Assembly: GCA_033851955.1 (NCBI GenBank)
Contig: JAWSVK010000014.1
Location: 160,990-224,989, forward strand
Reading direction: 5' to 3'
Source of the DNA: Profundibacter sp033851955
GTDB taxonomy: Bacteria > Pseudomonadota > Alphaproteobacteria > Rhodobacterales > Rhodobacteraceae
Length of the DNA stretch: 64,000 bases
Position 1 is the stretch's first letter; the number at the start of each line of letters is the position of its first letter. Position numbers and translations under genes: made by a program. Below the pieces are notes generated by a model. The model had not been told where the DNA came from. It searched no databases and worked only from the letters and a program-made list of their open reading frames with translations. Of this stretch, positions 51,783 to 61,132 are shown piece after piece.

Positions 51783-53114
51783 TTATTCTTTTTCAAGAGC
51801 TTCCAGTGCTTTTTCAAGCTGGTCTTTGGTCACTTCTTTTTCAGTCACAGCCACCAGTTCAAACGCGTAATCCACAACCTTTTCTTCAAAGATCGGGGCG
51901 CGCATTTGCTGCTGCATTTGCTGGTTTTGTTGAACGAATTCAAAGTACTCACGCTCTTGGCCTGGGTACTGGCGCGCTTGGTTCATGATCGCTTGGGTCA
52001 TTTCCGCGTCAGTCACTTCGACCTCGGCCTTTTGGCCCATCTCAGCCAACAGCAGGCCCAGCTTCACACGGCGCTCGGCCAGTGTTTTATGCTCGTCTGT
52101 GGTTTCGATTTCGGGATGATCATGGCCCTCAACATCAGGGTTTTCTTCGTGCCACAGCTGGTGCGCGATTTGGCCAGCTTCGGCGTCAACCAAGGATGGA
52201 GGCAGCTCAAACTTAACCGTTTTGTCCAGCTCGTCCAGCAGTGAGCGCTTCATCAACGCGCGTGCCGCGCCGCCGTATTCGGCAGTCAGACGTTCCGATA
52301 CTTGCTCTTTCAAGCCAGCCAGATCTTCGGCGCCAAACTGCTTGGCCATCTCGTCGTTGATTTCGGCAGCGGCGGGTGATTTCACAGCTTTAACTTTACA
52401 GGCAAAAACAGCTTCTTTACCGGCCAGATTTTCGGCTTGGTACTCAGCAGGGAACGTCACTTTAACGTCCAGCTCGTCGCCAACTTTAGCGCCGACCAAT
52501 TGCTCTTCAAAACCCGGAATGAATTGGTTGGAACCTAACACCAGTGGGTAATCTTCAGCCGTGCCGCCTTCAAACAATTCGCCATCCACGGAACCCGAGA
52601 AGTCAAATGTCATTTGGTCGCCGTCTTTGGCTTTGGAGCCGGCTTTGCGGTCTTCAAAGTTCTGGGCTGTCTCGGACAGGCTTTTGAGCGCCTCATCAAC
52701 GTCAGCATCCGCAGGCTTCACAACCAGTTTCTCCAGCTTGATCTTCTTCAGGTCTGGCTGATCGATTGGAGGCAGTGCTTCATAAGACATCTCGACAGCG
52801 ACATCATCGCCCTCTTTCCAGTCTTCGTTGACCATTTTAACTTCTGGCTGCATCGCAGGACGTTCGCCGCTGTCTTCAAAATGCTTGGCCATCGCGTTAT
52901 CAACGGTTTCCTGCATCGCTTCGCCCATAACTTTTTGGCCGAATTGCTTTTTCATCATCGCCATCGGGACTTTGCCCTTGCGAAAGCCCTTCATTTCGAC
53001 TTCTGGCTGCGCTTCTTTCAGCTTTTCAGTCACTGTGGCTTCCAGCTCTTCAGCTGTGATGGTGATAGAATAGGCGCGCTTCAGGCCTTCGTTCAGGGTC
53101 TCTTTGACCTGCAT
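51783..53114 (-). CDS. tig: Trigger factor
   Basis: A ribosome-bound chaperone and prolyl isomerase of 443 residues. The ribosome-binding domain has the signature GFRKGKVPMAMMKKQFG near residue 45. The FKBP domain (about 155-240) includes FIPGFEEQLVGAKVGDEL. The rest is the C-terminal chaperone arm. AAGGA precedes the ATG. It is transcribed away from the RTX gene with its own terminator. Confidence 0.96.
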   Translation of the reverse strand: MQVKETLNEGLKRAYSITITAEELEATVTEKLKEAQPEVEMKGFRKGKVPMAMMKKQFGQKVMGEAMQETVDNAMAKHFEDSGERPAMQPEVKMVNEDWKEGDDVAVEMSYEALPPIDQPDLKKIKLEKLVVKPADADVDEALKSLSETAQNFEDRKAGSKAKDGDQMTFDFSGSVDGELFEGGTAEDYPLVLGSNQFIPGFEEQLVGAKVGDELDVKVTFPAEYQAENLAGKEAVFACKVKAVKSPAAAEINDEMAKQFGAEDLAGLKEQVSERLTAEYGGAARALMKRSLLDELDKTVKFELPPSLVDAEAGQIAHQLWHEENPDVEGHDHPEIETTDEHKTLAERRVKLGLLLAEMGQKAEVEVTDAEMTQAIMNQARQYPGQEREYFEFVQQNQQMQQQMRAPIFEEKVVDYAFELVAVTEKEVTKDQLEKALEALEKE

Positions 53115-53364
53115 GGCAGTGGTCCTTCATAACAAAATGGGCCGCGCAAATTGCACGGCGGGAATAGATCAGGGTTCTTCTAGAGGCGGGTCAAGTGCTG
53201 TGCAAGGGAAAACACTATAGTGCGGCAATGAATGGCATTCATAATATGAAACCGCGCCATGTCTGCCTTGTGAGTTCCCGCAAAAGCAGTATTGTTAACT
53301 TTAACACAACTATTATTCAATTGAATTTATAAGGTGAATTAAGGGTGCTTTTGGGCTGCTGGCC

Positions 53365-54846
53365 ATGTTGTCAGCTTTATTTATGGGGGTCGCGTTCGAT
53401 TCCAAAGATGAGACGGATGTTCCGGAGGATACAGACCCGCCAGCTGATCCCGAGCCCACACCTGATCCAGATGTTGTGCTCGACACGGGTGCAACCTTTG
53501 AGCGGACCGAAGACGGCGTGACAATTGATGTTGGTGAGGATGAAACCGGCACCTTGGTTGTTTTTTACTACACAGACGCCGAGGATAGTGAGGGCGGCAT
53601 ACCCGACTCGGATGAGGCGCGGTTTTATCTGGTTCCGGAGGGCGTGGATTGGTCAGGCACATTATGGGACGACAACCGGGCTGCCATCCCCGGTGCAGAC
53701 ACCCATTATGTAAGCTCTGACCAAGACTACGAGTTGGCAGATTTCGAGGCCGCATTCGGGCTGGAATTGATAGGCGTCGTGTCTATATTGCCGTATGGGG
53801 CCGATCCACATCCTGAGATACCGAGCGCTCGAATTCAGGTTGGCGAGATCACATCGAACGTACCCTACGTAGAGTATTACCTCTCCGCAGATACCATTGG
53901 CGATGAGCTGGTCAATTTTCATCCCGTCGATTACGTCTACACCTATACTGGTATTTCGGCGCTCGGCGATACAACCGGAACCGATGCAGATGATCGGATA
54001 ACCGCATTTGCGGACGGTATCACAGTTGATGGCGCTGGCGGCGATGATCGCTTATATACCTCACGTGCAAATGTAACCCTTATCGGCGGTCTGGGTAACG
54101 ATGCCTTCCACGCCAACGACAACAGTTCGAATGTTGTCGTGGACGCTGGCGAGGGTAATGATTTTATCTATTCCTATGGTGATACGACAACGGTTGATGG
54201 CGGGTCCGGCAACGACATAATTAGTATTAACAATGGCACGGCAACTGGTGGCGAGGGTGACGATTTATTGCACGTCCAACGTACAAATTATTTGCTCGAT
54301 CGTGCAGATGGTAGGATTGTCCTGCTTTATGGCGAGGACGGAGATGATACAATTGTCAACAGCGGGGACGGCTCGCAATCATACGGCGGCCAAGGCAATG
54401 ATACATTAACCTTGATCGCTGGTGCTGTGGGACACGGCGGCGACGGAAACGACAGCATTCGGGTTATAGGTGGCACAACAGCATTTGGCGATGACAGCGA
54501 TGATCTGTTCATAGTCCCGTACACACGTTACGAAGAAGATGGCCCAGCCGTACTCACCGGTGGTGCAGGTGCTGATACCTTTGAGATATATGAAGGCAAC
54601 AGCGGAATTGACGATATATCTGCAATCATCACTGACTTTGATCTGGACGAGGACGTTCTACAGGCTACCCGCCATTGGAGCCACACTCAGGTCGATCACA
54701 TTGAGATCTTCGAGGCCGACGATGGCAGCTATACGGACGTACGAGCGATATATACGGGCGGGGATCATATCGGTCAGATAGCCTCCGTGATCCGCCTGCA
54801 AGGCATAACAGGCATAACCGCAGATCAGATCGTAATGATGGGTTAA
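53365..54846 (+). CDS. RTX-type calcium-binding protein
   Basis: 493 acidic residues. A short hydrophobic start (MLSALFMGVAF) is followed by a D/P/E-rich linker, then about 150 residues of unknown fold (TLVVFYYTDAEDSEGG). From residue 205 to 420 there are around nine RTX-like calcium repeats (GAGGDDRLY, GGLGNDAFH, GGSGNDIIS, GGQGNDTLT). The end (FDLDEDVLQATRHW and on) resembles the C-terminal part of roseobacter RTX proteins. Likely secreted, but transporter genes are not nearby. The ATG at 53365 lacks a good ribosome site, and in-frame hydrophobic codons extend just upstream to a stop, so a non-ATG start is possible. Confidence 0.8.
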   Translation: MLSALFMGVAFDSKDETDVPEDTDPPADPEPTPDPDVVLDTGATFERTEDGVTIDVGEDETGTLVVFYYTDAEDSEGGIPDSDEARFYLVPEGVDWSGTLWDDNRAAIPGADTHYVSSDQDYELADFEAAFGLELIGVVSILPYGADPHPEIPSARIQVGEITSNVPYVEYYLSADTIGDELVNFHPVDYVYTYTGISALGDTTGTDADDRITAFADGITVDGAGGDDRLYTSRANVTLIGGLGNDAFHANDNSSNVVVDAGEGNDFIYSYGDTTTVDGGSGNDIISINNGTATGGEGDDLLHVQRTNYLLDRADGRIVLLYGEDGDDTIVNSGDGSQSYGGQGNDTLTLIAGAVGHGGDGNDSIRVIGGTTAFGDDSDDLFIVPYTRYEEDGPAVLTGGAGADTFEIYEGNSGIDDISAIITDFDLDEDVLQATRHWSHTQVDHIEIFEADDGSYTDVRAIYTGGDHIGQIASVIRLQGITGITADQIVMMG

Positions 54847-55000
54847 TGACAGTTGCCGTGCCTGCTGCAGGGTGTGCGTGTTTCAGTTGGTCGTCCCGTC
54901 AGGGCTGCTGTGGGGGCGAAATCAGGGCTCTCGGCATTTTTGCAAAACGCCTGCCGCTTTTCTATGTGGTGAGGGGGTTGGCTTTCCAGAGGAAAGCCCT

Positions 55001-55083
55001 TGGTGCGGGTGAAAGGACTTGAACCTTCACTCCATAGGAACCGGTACCTAAAACCGGCGCGTCTACCATTCCGCCACACCCGC
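55001..55083 (-). tRNA. tRNA-Leu (anticodon UAG)
   Basis: On the minus strand the gene starts GCGGGTG and ends CACCCGC-A-CCA, a perfect 7-bp acceptor stem with encoded CCA. The anticodon arm CCGGT-TTTAGGT-ACCGG gives anticodon TAG (CUN leucine codons). A long variable arm (TTCCTATGGAG), as in class II tRNAs, and TTCAAGT in the T-loop agree with leucine. Confidence 0.95.
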
Positions 55084-55242
55084 ACAAATCTTTGGTGGTA
55101 AACCCAAAGTCTGGGCCTTCTAGCAAAGGACACAGTCGGTGACCAGCAGAAAATAAATCACAGAATTTACGCGACATAAACACATTCGTGCCTTATTGTT
55201 GGGGGAAAACTGAGGCAGAAATCAACAAAGGCGGGAAACGCT

Positions 55243-55707
55243 ATGACTTTCAACATGGATACAAAAAACGAGAATACATCCGGAATCGCAATGGGCACCA
55301 TCGTGCTGACATTGGACGGCGAAATTCCCGTAGAACATTTGAACACTGGCGACCGTGTGATCACCCGTGACACAGGCATCGCAACGCTGCGCGCCGTGCA
55401 TATGCGTGAAATCACATTTACCCCATATAAAATATCCGCTGACCGTCTGGGCGAAGGCCGCCCCATCGCCGATACCTTTGTTGCTGCTGACCAGCACATT
55501 CTGGTGCGTGGCCTGCTGGCCAAAGCGCTGTATGACACGGATTCCGCTATGGTGCCTGTTTCGCGTCTGGCCGACGGCGAATATATAGCCAAATGCGAAG
55601 AGCAAACTCTGCGCGTTTATGAGCTGGAATTTGACAACGCACATGTGATTTATGCAAACGGTTTGGAAATCGCGAGCTTCGTGAACGAAATGGCGATTGC
55701 CGCCTAA
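55243..55707 (+). CDS. Short Hint-domain-like protein lacking the catalytic Cys
   Basis: 154 residues, nearly all a Hint-like domain: GIAMGTIVLTLDGEIPVEHL, then NTGDRVITRDTGIATLRAV, ADQHILVRGLLAKALYDTD and ELEFDNAHVIYANGLEIAS. Where active Hint domains have Cys-Phe before G-T, this has Ala-Met, so self-splicing or cleavage is not expected. Single-domain Hint proteins of this kind are common in roseobacters and their role is unknown. No signal peptide. A terminator follows 27 bases after the stop. Confidence 0.85.
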   Translation: MTFNMDTKNENTSGIAMGTIVLTLDGEIPVEHLNTGDRVITRDTGIATLRAVHMREITFTPYKISADRLGEGRPIADTFVAADQHILVRGLLAKALYDTDSAMVPVSRLADGEYIAKCEEQTLRVYELEFDNAHVIYANGLEIASFVNEMAIAA

Positions 55708-55734
55708 TCTGGCCGCTTTACACTAAAGAATACA

Positions 55735-55777
55735 ACGCGCCATCTGTCCAAATACATTGGGCTGTGGCGCGTTTTTT
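55735..55777 (+). terminator. Rho-independent terminator of the short Hint gene
   Basis: ACGCGCCA (55735-55742) pairs with TGGCGCGT (55765-55772), with an inner CCAA/TTGG stem, followed by TTTTTT. It lies 28 bases after the stop. Confidence 0.85.
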
Positions 55778-55819
55778 AGTGCGAGGTCGATCCAATTCAA
55801 AAAGAATATCCCCGCAGCT

Positions 55820-55857
55820 CCCCGAGGCAGCGTTAACGAACGTTAATGCGTTCGGGG
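55820..55857. repeat. Inverted repeat between the Hint gene and nnrD
   Basis: CCCCGA (55820-55825) pairs with TCGGGG (55852-55857), and CGTTAACG pairs with CGTTAATG (55831-55848) inside. It lies 43 bases after the NAD(P)HX-repair gene stop on the minus strand but has no T-run; may act as a transcript end structure. Confidence 0.45.
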
Positions 55858-55899
55858 GGCCGCAGGGATTCCACTTGATTGGTTTTGCACAGCCCCCAG

Positions 55900-57549
55900 C
55901 TAAACACCCAAATCACTAAATACCTTTGGCAACGTCTCTGGCAAATCCTCGGCGATCAGCCCTGCGCCAAATTTCAGCGCGCACTCCACATGCAACCACG
56001 CCCCCACCTCAGCCGCCTGCATCGGCGCAAAGCCCCGCGCCAACAACCCCGTGATGAACCCTGCCAAAACGTCACCGGATCCCGCCGTGGCCAACCATGG
56101 CGCCGCGCGTTCATAAAGCGCGGAATTGATCGCCGCACGTCCATCAGGATCGGCAATCACCGTGTCGGCCCCCTTAAACAACACCACACATCCAGCGCGT
56201 TTGGCGGCCTCACGGGTCGCGTCCACCTTGGAATAGGCCGGACCGCTCATCGGCTCCTGACTGAGCCTTTTCGCTATGTCGGGGAACAACCGCGCAAATT
56301 CACCCGCATGCGGGGTCAGAACAACCTCGCGATGAAAGCTGGTAAGCTTGAAGAGCGTTTCGGGATCATCGGCATAAGCGCTCAGCGCATCCGCATCCAA
56401 CATGCATTTGCGCCCAGCAGCCAAAGCCACCGGCACCAATTCCCGCGCCCGCGCCTGCCCCAAAGCCGGCCCCAAACACAGCGCGTTGATCCGCGTATCC
56501 TGCAACACCCACGCCAAAGCCTCCGCGTCCTGCACGGCCTCCAACATAATCGCATTCAACTGCGCCGCATTCTCGGCAACAGCGTCAGGCGGACACCCCA
56601 CCGTCACCACCCCTGCCCCAATCCGCAACGCCCCACGCGCTGCAAGACGAGCAGCGCCGGTTTTGCTAGATGGGCCGGAGAGGATTAAGGCGTGACCGTG
56701 TTTGAATTTGTGTAGATCATCTTTCCAAAGTAAAATTTCAGGCCAAGCATCCGACACTTCTGAAGACTCTGACAGCTCCAGACAGGTCGTCCGACTTAAA
56801 TCCATGTCCTCGTTTATAAACCCCCGACAGATCCAAGGCGGTTCAGATTTGTTATCTTCGAGACCAATATCAACGACTTTTAACTTTCGGCAATAATTTG
56901 CCCCTTCGGCAAGATGAAGTCCAACTTTGAACCGGTGAAAGGAAACTGTAAGATCGGCGTAGAAATCCAGATGAATATCACCTTCCCATCTATTCGGCAG
57001 AATGCGCGGCCTACCAGTGTCTAAATCCAGACATGACGGACAATCCACCGCCACCCGTTTTGGCGGGACAGGCTTACCCCCCTCTCTCTTTACTTTTCTG
57101 GCTCCTTGGAATGCACCGCTAAGAACATCTGATGGAGGGCGCTGAAGCCCAGTCCCAAAGACTGCATCGACTCGCAAATCAAACGCTGGGCGTTCATTAA
57201 TCACCTCATGGTTTGCAACACCAACCTCCCCCATCTCCCCCCACCGCTTATAATTCACCCGCGCATCAGGCGGCAGCTTGTCAGCGTCCCCGTACAGAAA
57301 CACCTCAACCTCCCAGCCCCAGTCCTTTAACAACCGCGCCACCACGAACCCGTCGCCGCCGTTGTTCCCTGGCCCGCACAACACCACAGCCCTATGAGAC
57401 GTCGTCGCCAGCTCTGGCCATTCCTCAAACACCGCCTCAACCACGCCGCGCCCCGCCCGCTCCATCAGCTCAAGGCCCGTCACTTCGCCCGAGGCAATCG
57501 CCGCCTGCTCGATCGCCCGCATCTGTGCCGCCGTCAAAAGCTCTGTCAT
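55900..57549 (-). CDS. nnrD: Bifunctional NAD(P)H-hydrate epimerase / ADP-dependent dehydratase
   Basis: Repairs hydrated NADH and NADPH. The 549-residue fusion has the YjeF_N epimerase domain (about 1-225; VVLCGPGNNGGDGFVVARLL) and the YjeF_C ribokinase-like dehydratase (about 265-549; NAIMLEAVQDAEALAW, VLTPHAGEFARLFPDIA, LATAGSGDVLAGFITG). Both active regions look intact. The ATG at 57549 is preferred, with AGGT upstream, over one three codons earlier. It is divergent from glnB. The usual name for the fusion is nnrD or nnr. Confidence 0.92.
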   Translation of the reverse strand: MTELLTAAQMRAIEQAAIASGEVTGLELMERAGRGVVEAVFEEWPELATTSHRAVVLCGPGNNGGDGFVVARLLKDWGWEVEVFLYGDADKLPPDARVNYKRWGEMGEVGVANHEVINERPAFDLRVDAVFGTGLQRPPSDVLSGAFQGARKVKREGGKPVPPKRVAVDCPSCLDLDTGRPRILPNRWEGDIHLDFYADLTVSFHRFKVGLHLAEGANYCRKLKVVDIGLEDNKSEPPWICRGFINEDMDLSRTTCLELSESSEVSDAWPEILLWKDDLHKFKHGHALILSGPSSKTGAARLAARGALRIGAGVVTVGCPPDAVAENAAQLNAIMLEAVQDAEALAWVLQDTRINALCLGPALGQARARELVPVALAAGRKCMLDADALSAYADDPETLFKLTSFHREVVLTPHAGEFARLFPDIAKRLSQEPMSGPAYSKVDATREAAKRAGCVVLFKGADTVIADPDGRAAINSALYERAAPWLATAGSGDVLAGFITGLLARGFAPMQAAEVGAWLHVECALKFGAGLIAEDLPETLPKVFSDLGV

Positions 57550-57717
57550 CACAATCACCTACGTTCGCAAACTGCACATAAATGGTGCATTCTGCCTAAT
57601 TTTTAATCACGACCTGCGGAATCCTGTGGCCATAATCACCGCCATCATAATAGCGAATTGTGGCCGCTATTTGAAAGTGATCTATCACGATTGAAACACC
57701 TGTGGGAGTCGCCTGTT

Positions 57718-58056
57718 ATGAAAAAGATCGAAGCCATCATCAAGCCGTTCAAACTGGACGAAGTCAAAGAAGCCCTGCAAGACGTGGGCGTTCAAGGTCT
57801 GTCCGTGATCGAAGTCAAAGGCTTTGGCCGCCAAAAGGGCCACACAGAGCTGTACCGCGGTGCCGAATATGTCGTCGATTTCCTGCCAAAGGTTAAAATC
57901 GAAGTGGTTCTGCCCGAAGACATGGTCGAGGGTGCCATTGAAGCCATCGTCGACGCCGCCAAAACCGACAAGATCGGCGACGGTAAGATTTTCGTCTCAC
58001 CCATTGAGCAAGTCGTGCGCATCCGCACCGGCGAAACCGGCGTGGACGCAATCTAA
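57718..58056 (+). CDS. glnB: Nitrogen regulatory protein P-II
   Basis: 112-residue signal protein that reads glutamine and 2-oxoglutarate levels. It has the family start KKIEAIIKPFKLDEVKEAL, the uridylylated Tyr51 in GHTELYRGAEYVVDF, and the C-terminal GDGKIFVSPIEQVVRIRTGE. The frame opens 20 codons earlier, but the ATG at 57718 matches the fixed family length and has GGGAG nine bases upstream. glnA follows 59 bases downstream with no terminator between, the normal glnBA operon of alphaproteobacteria. I looked for a sigma54 site upstream and did not find a good one. Confidence 0.97.
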   Translation: MKKIEAIIKPFKLDEVKEALQDVGVQGLSVIEVKGFGRQKGHTELYRGAEYVVDFLPKVKIEVVLPEDMVEGAIEAIVDAAKTDKIGDGKIFVSPIEQVVRIRTGETGVDAI

Positions 58057-58115
58057 GACGCGATCTAAACTGCCACCACTCATTCGAAAACACACATACA
58101 TAGCGAGGAAATAAA

Positions 58116-59522
58116 ATGGACAACAAAGGCATGCTAAAGCTGATCAAGGACGAGGACATCGAATATGTTGATGTTCGCTTCACCGATCCGCGCGGGAAAC
58201 TGCAACACGTAACCGTGGTTGCCGATCTGGTTGACGAGGATTTCCTTGAAGAAGGCTTTATGTTTGATGGCTCGTCGATTGCTGGCTGGAAATCAATCGA
58301 CAACTCCGACATGAAGCTGATGTTGGATCCAGCCTCTGCTTATATCGACCCGTTCTATGCTGAAAAAACGCTCGCCGTGCATTGCTCGGTTGTTGAACCC
58401 GACACTGGCGAAGCCTACACCCGCGACCCACGCGGCACCGCCCAAAAAGCCGAAGCATATTTGGTTTCGACGGGCATTGGTGACGTGTCTTACTACGGCC
58501 CCGAGGCCGAGTTCTTTTTGTTTGACGACGTGCGTTTCAGCGTTGAGATGAACAAAGTGTCCTTCGAAGTCGACGCAGGTGACGCGTCTTGGAACACTGA
58601 CACATCTTACGAGATGGGCAACATGGGCCACCGTCCTGGCATCAAGGGCGGTTATTTCCCAGTGAACCCAATCGATGACGCGCAGGACATTCGTTCTGAA
58701 ATGTTGTCGACCATGAAACGTCTGGGCATGAAGGTTGATAAACACCACCACGAAGTGGCGTCTTGTCAGCACGAGCTTGGCCTGATCTTCGGATCATTGA
58801 CCCATCAGGCGGATGAGCTGCAAAAATACAAATACGTGATCCACAACGTGGCCCACGCTTACGGCAAAACCGCGACCTTTATGCCAAAGCCGATTTCCGG
58901 CGATAACGGCACAGGCATGCACGTGAACATGTCGATCTGGAAAGACGGCAAACCTCTGTTTGCGGGCGACAAATACGCCGATCTGTCCGATGAGGCCCTA
59001 TGGTTCATTGGCGGCATTCTAAAGCACGCCAAATCGCTGAACGCGTTTACCAACCCATCGACCAACAGCTACAAACGCCTGATCCCGGGTTTTGAAGCAC
59101 CGGTTCTGCGCGCCTATTCCGCCAGCAACCGTTCGGGTTGTGTTCGTATCCCATGGACAGAATCGCCAAAGGCCAAGCGCGTTGAGGCACGTTTCCCTGA
59201 TCCAGCCGCCAACCCCTACCTGTGCTTTGCAGCCTTGTTGATGGCCGGCCTTGACGGCATCAAAAACAAAATTGATCCCGGCGCTGCGTCTGACAAAGAT
59301 CTCTACGATCTACCCCCAGAAGAGTTGGCTGGCATTCCAACCGTTTGTGCGTCTTTGCGTGAAGCATTGGACGAATTGGAAGCCGACATGGATTACCTGC
59401 TGGCTGGTGACGTGTTCACCAAAGACCAGATCGAAGGCTACATGGATCTGAAATGGGAAGAGGTCTACGCCTACGAGCATACGCCTCACCCGATTGAATA
59501 CAAAATGTACTACAGCTGCTAA
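58116..59522 (+). CDS. glnA: Glutamine synthetase type I
   Basis: Makes glutamine from glutamate, ammonia and ATP. The 468-residue protein is the dodecameric GSI type: FMFDGSSIAGWKSIDNSDM, metal-site region YYGPEAEFFLFDDVRFSVE, ATP region KPISGDNGTGMHVNMS and glutamate-binding NSYKRLIPGFEAPV. The adenylylated Tyr is in KDLYDLPPEE near residue 398. It is controlled at that Tyr by GlnE and indirectly by the GlnB encoded just before it. A strong terminator follows. Confidence 0.97.
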   Translation: MDNKGMLKLIKDEDIEYVDVRFTDPRGKLQHVTVVADLVDEDFLEEGFMFDGSSIAGWKSIDNSDMKLMLDPASAYIDPFYAEKTLAVHCSVVEPDTGEAYTRDPRGTAQKAEAYLVSTGIGDVSYYGPEAEFFLFDDVRFSVEMNKVSFEVDAGDASWNTDTSYEMGNMGHRPGIKGGYFPVNPIDDAQDIRSEMLSTMKRLGMKVDKHHHEVASCQHELGLIFGSLTHQADELQKYKYVIHNVAHAYGKTATFMPKPISGDNGTGMHVNMSIWKDGKPLFAGDKYADLSDEALWFIGGILKHAKSLNAFTNPSTNSYKRLIPGFEAPVLRAYSASNRSGCVRIPWTESPKAKRVEARFPDPAANPYLCFAALLMAGLDGIKNKIDPGAASDKDLYDLPPEELAGIPTVCASLREALDELEADMDYLLAGDVFTKDQIEGYMDLKWEEVYAYEHTPHPIEYKMYYSC

Positions 59523-59558
59523 TCACAGCTATGGGCCAATCCAGCCCGTAAAAAATTC

Positions 59559-59585
59559 AAAGGGCGCCCTTGTTGGCGCCCTTTT
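59559..59585 (+). terminator. Rho-independent terminator of glnA
   Basis: AAAGGGCGCC (59559-59568) and GGCGCCCTTT (59575-59584) form a perfect 10-bp stem with a 6-base loop, ending in TTTT. It is 36 bases after the glnA stop. Confidence 0.9.
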
Positions 59586-59640
59586 GCTATTTTAAAATAC
59601 GCGGGTTAAACTGCGCAGGTATTGATTTAAGGAGGGCAGA

Positions 59641-60450
59641 ATGTCCAACACGTTTATGACCACCATTTTAGCCGCCAGCCTTGCCGCTGGCCTTTTTACC
59701 AGCCCCGCACAGGCCGCCAAATGCGGCAACACCTCTGCTGGGTTTAACACTTGGAAATCCGCCTTTGCCAAAGAGGCCGCCAAAGCCGGTGTTGGCAAAC
59801 GCGGGCTGGCTGCATTGGCTGGCACCACCTACGCCAAGCGCACCATTGCAGCCGATCGCAATCAGAAAAGCTTTAAATATTCCTTGGCCAAATTCATGCA
59901 GGTGCGCGGCGCTGACACCATCGTCGCCCAAGGCCGCCGCCGGATCGCTAAAAACCCCGCATTCTACGCCAATCTTGAAAAACGCTTCGGCGTGCCGGCC
60001 TCTGTTGTCGTGGCCATTCATGGCATGGAAACTGCCTTTGGCCATTTTATGGGCGACAGCAATGTGATCTCATCGGCCGCCACATTGGCCTATGATTGCC
60101 GCCGCTCCGATTTCTTTGTTCCGCATATTATTGCGGGCCTGAAACTGGTTGATTCAGGGACCGTGTCGCCCAAATCCATCGGCGCAAAACATGGCGAATT
60201 GGGCCACACGCAATTCCTGCTGGGCAACATCCTGAAATACGGTGTTGATGGCAATGGCGACGGGCGTTTGGACATGAACAACATGGCCGACGCACTGCAC
60301 AGCACCGCCAATTACCTGCGCCAAAAAGGTTGGAAACCGGGCAAGGGTTTTCAGCAAGGCCAACCAAATTTCCGCGTCATTCAGGAATGGAACGCCGCTG
60401 GCGTCTATCAAAAAGCAATCGCGATCATGGCGGGAAAAATCGACGGCTAA
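59641..60450 (+). CDS. MltB-like lytic murein transglycosylase (GH103)
   Basis: 269 residues with a signal peptide (FMTTILAASLAAGLFTSPAQA). The catalytic domain has the Glu in VVVAIHGMETAFGHFMGD, as in the GH103 family, and KHGELGHTQFLLGNILKYGV then DGNGDGRLDMNNMADALHST. It cleaves peptidoglycan to 1,6-anhydro ends. No lipobox Cys at the cleavage site, so it is probably soluble in the periplasm. AAGGAGG lies five bases before the ATG. Confidence 0.92.
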   Translation: MSNTFMTTILAASLAAGLFTSPAQAAKCGNTSAGFNTWKSAFAKEAAKAGVGKRGLAALAGTTYAKRTIAADRNQKSFKYSLAKFMQVRGADTIVAQGRRRIAKNPAFYANLEKRFGVPASVVVAIHGMETAFGHFMGDSNVISSAATLAYDCRRSDFFVPHIIAGLKLVDSGTVSPKSIGAKHGELGHTQFLLGNILKYGVDGNGDGRLDMNNMADALHSTANYLRQKGWKPGKGFQQGQPNFRVIQEWNAAGVYQKAIAIMAGKIDG

Positions 60451-60476
60451 CCACGCTCCTGCCCCCAGACAACCCG

Positions 60477-60509
60477 AAAGGAGAGCGCCGATGCGTTCTC
60501 CTTTTTTTT
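60477..60509 (+). terminator. Rho-independent terminator of the transglycosylase gene
   Basis: AAAGGAGAGCGC (60477-60488) pairs with GCGTTCTCCTTT (60493-60504) over 12 bp with one G-T pair and a 4-base loop, followed by TTTTT. It starts 27 bases after the stop. Confidence 0.92.
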
Positions 60510-60586
60510 CTTTGGCGAGTCGTCAAATCCGTGCATAGTGACGGCAATTCATTTTTATTGCGCTCTATTTAGCCTAGGATTTTAAT

Positions 60587-61132
60587 ATGACACAGCTCTC
60601 CAACGACCAAGAAACCCTCCGCGACTCTATCAAAAAAGGGGCCATTATTGGCGGTGTACTTTTGGGCCTGATCGTGGCCGGCCTCGCCTATTGGCTCTTG
60701 GGCAATCAAGGTGGAATGATCCGTCAAGGTGGTGCCGCCGTCGCTGGACTGCTGGCGGCTGGCGGTCTTTACGCCAAATTCATGTCCTCTGGAGCTAAGG
60801 GAGCAGAATGCGCCGCGTGCAACGCCACCTTTAGCGTTTCGCGCACCGATAAAACCGAGGATCTTGTAAGCACCAAAGACCACGAGATCCGCAAAGAGTT
60901 GGAAAACGGCGACATTGAAATCAGCACCTGGATTGAAGAAGTCTTTGACGTTGATGACACCTACAGCTGCTCAAAATGCGCCGACACGACCCATAAGACC
61001 TATCAAAGCACCCGCAAGCGTGACGAAAAGACCGTGGTGAAATCCGTGACCAAAAAGGCCACGGACAGCGGCAAATCAAACAGCCGCGCCAAATCCAAAC
61101 CATCCAAAGGCAACACGCAGCGCAAAGACTAA
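60587..61132 (+). CDS. Membrane protein with a split CxxC pair (zinc-ribbon-like)
   Basis: 181 residues, not recognised. Two hydrophobic stretches (GAIIGGVLLGLIVAGLAYWL and GGAAVAGLLAAGGLYAKF) come first, then a soluble part with two CxxC pairs (ECAACNATF and YSCSKCADT) about 48 residues apart, suggesting a zinc ribbon. The tail is Lys/Ser-rich (SGKSNSRAKSKPSKGN). AGGA before the ATG supports the start. Its stop overlaps the convergent tetR gene by four bases. No function can be assigned. Confidence 0.65.
   Translation: MTQLSNDQETLRDSIKKGAIIGGVLLGLIVAGLAYWLLGNQGGMIRQGGAAVAGLLAAGGLYAKFMSSGAKGAECAACNATFSVSRTDKTEDLVSTKDHEIRKELENGDIEISTWIEEVFDVDDTYSCSKCADTTHKTYQSTRKRDEKTVVKSVTKKATDSGKSNSRAKSKPSKGNTQRKD

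Noticed and set aside
57600..57717. Sigma54 promoter before glnB
   Set aside because: GG and GC pairs with 10-base spacing were looked for (around 57628 and 57660) but the -12 GC does not fit.
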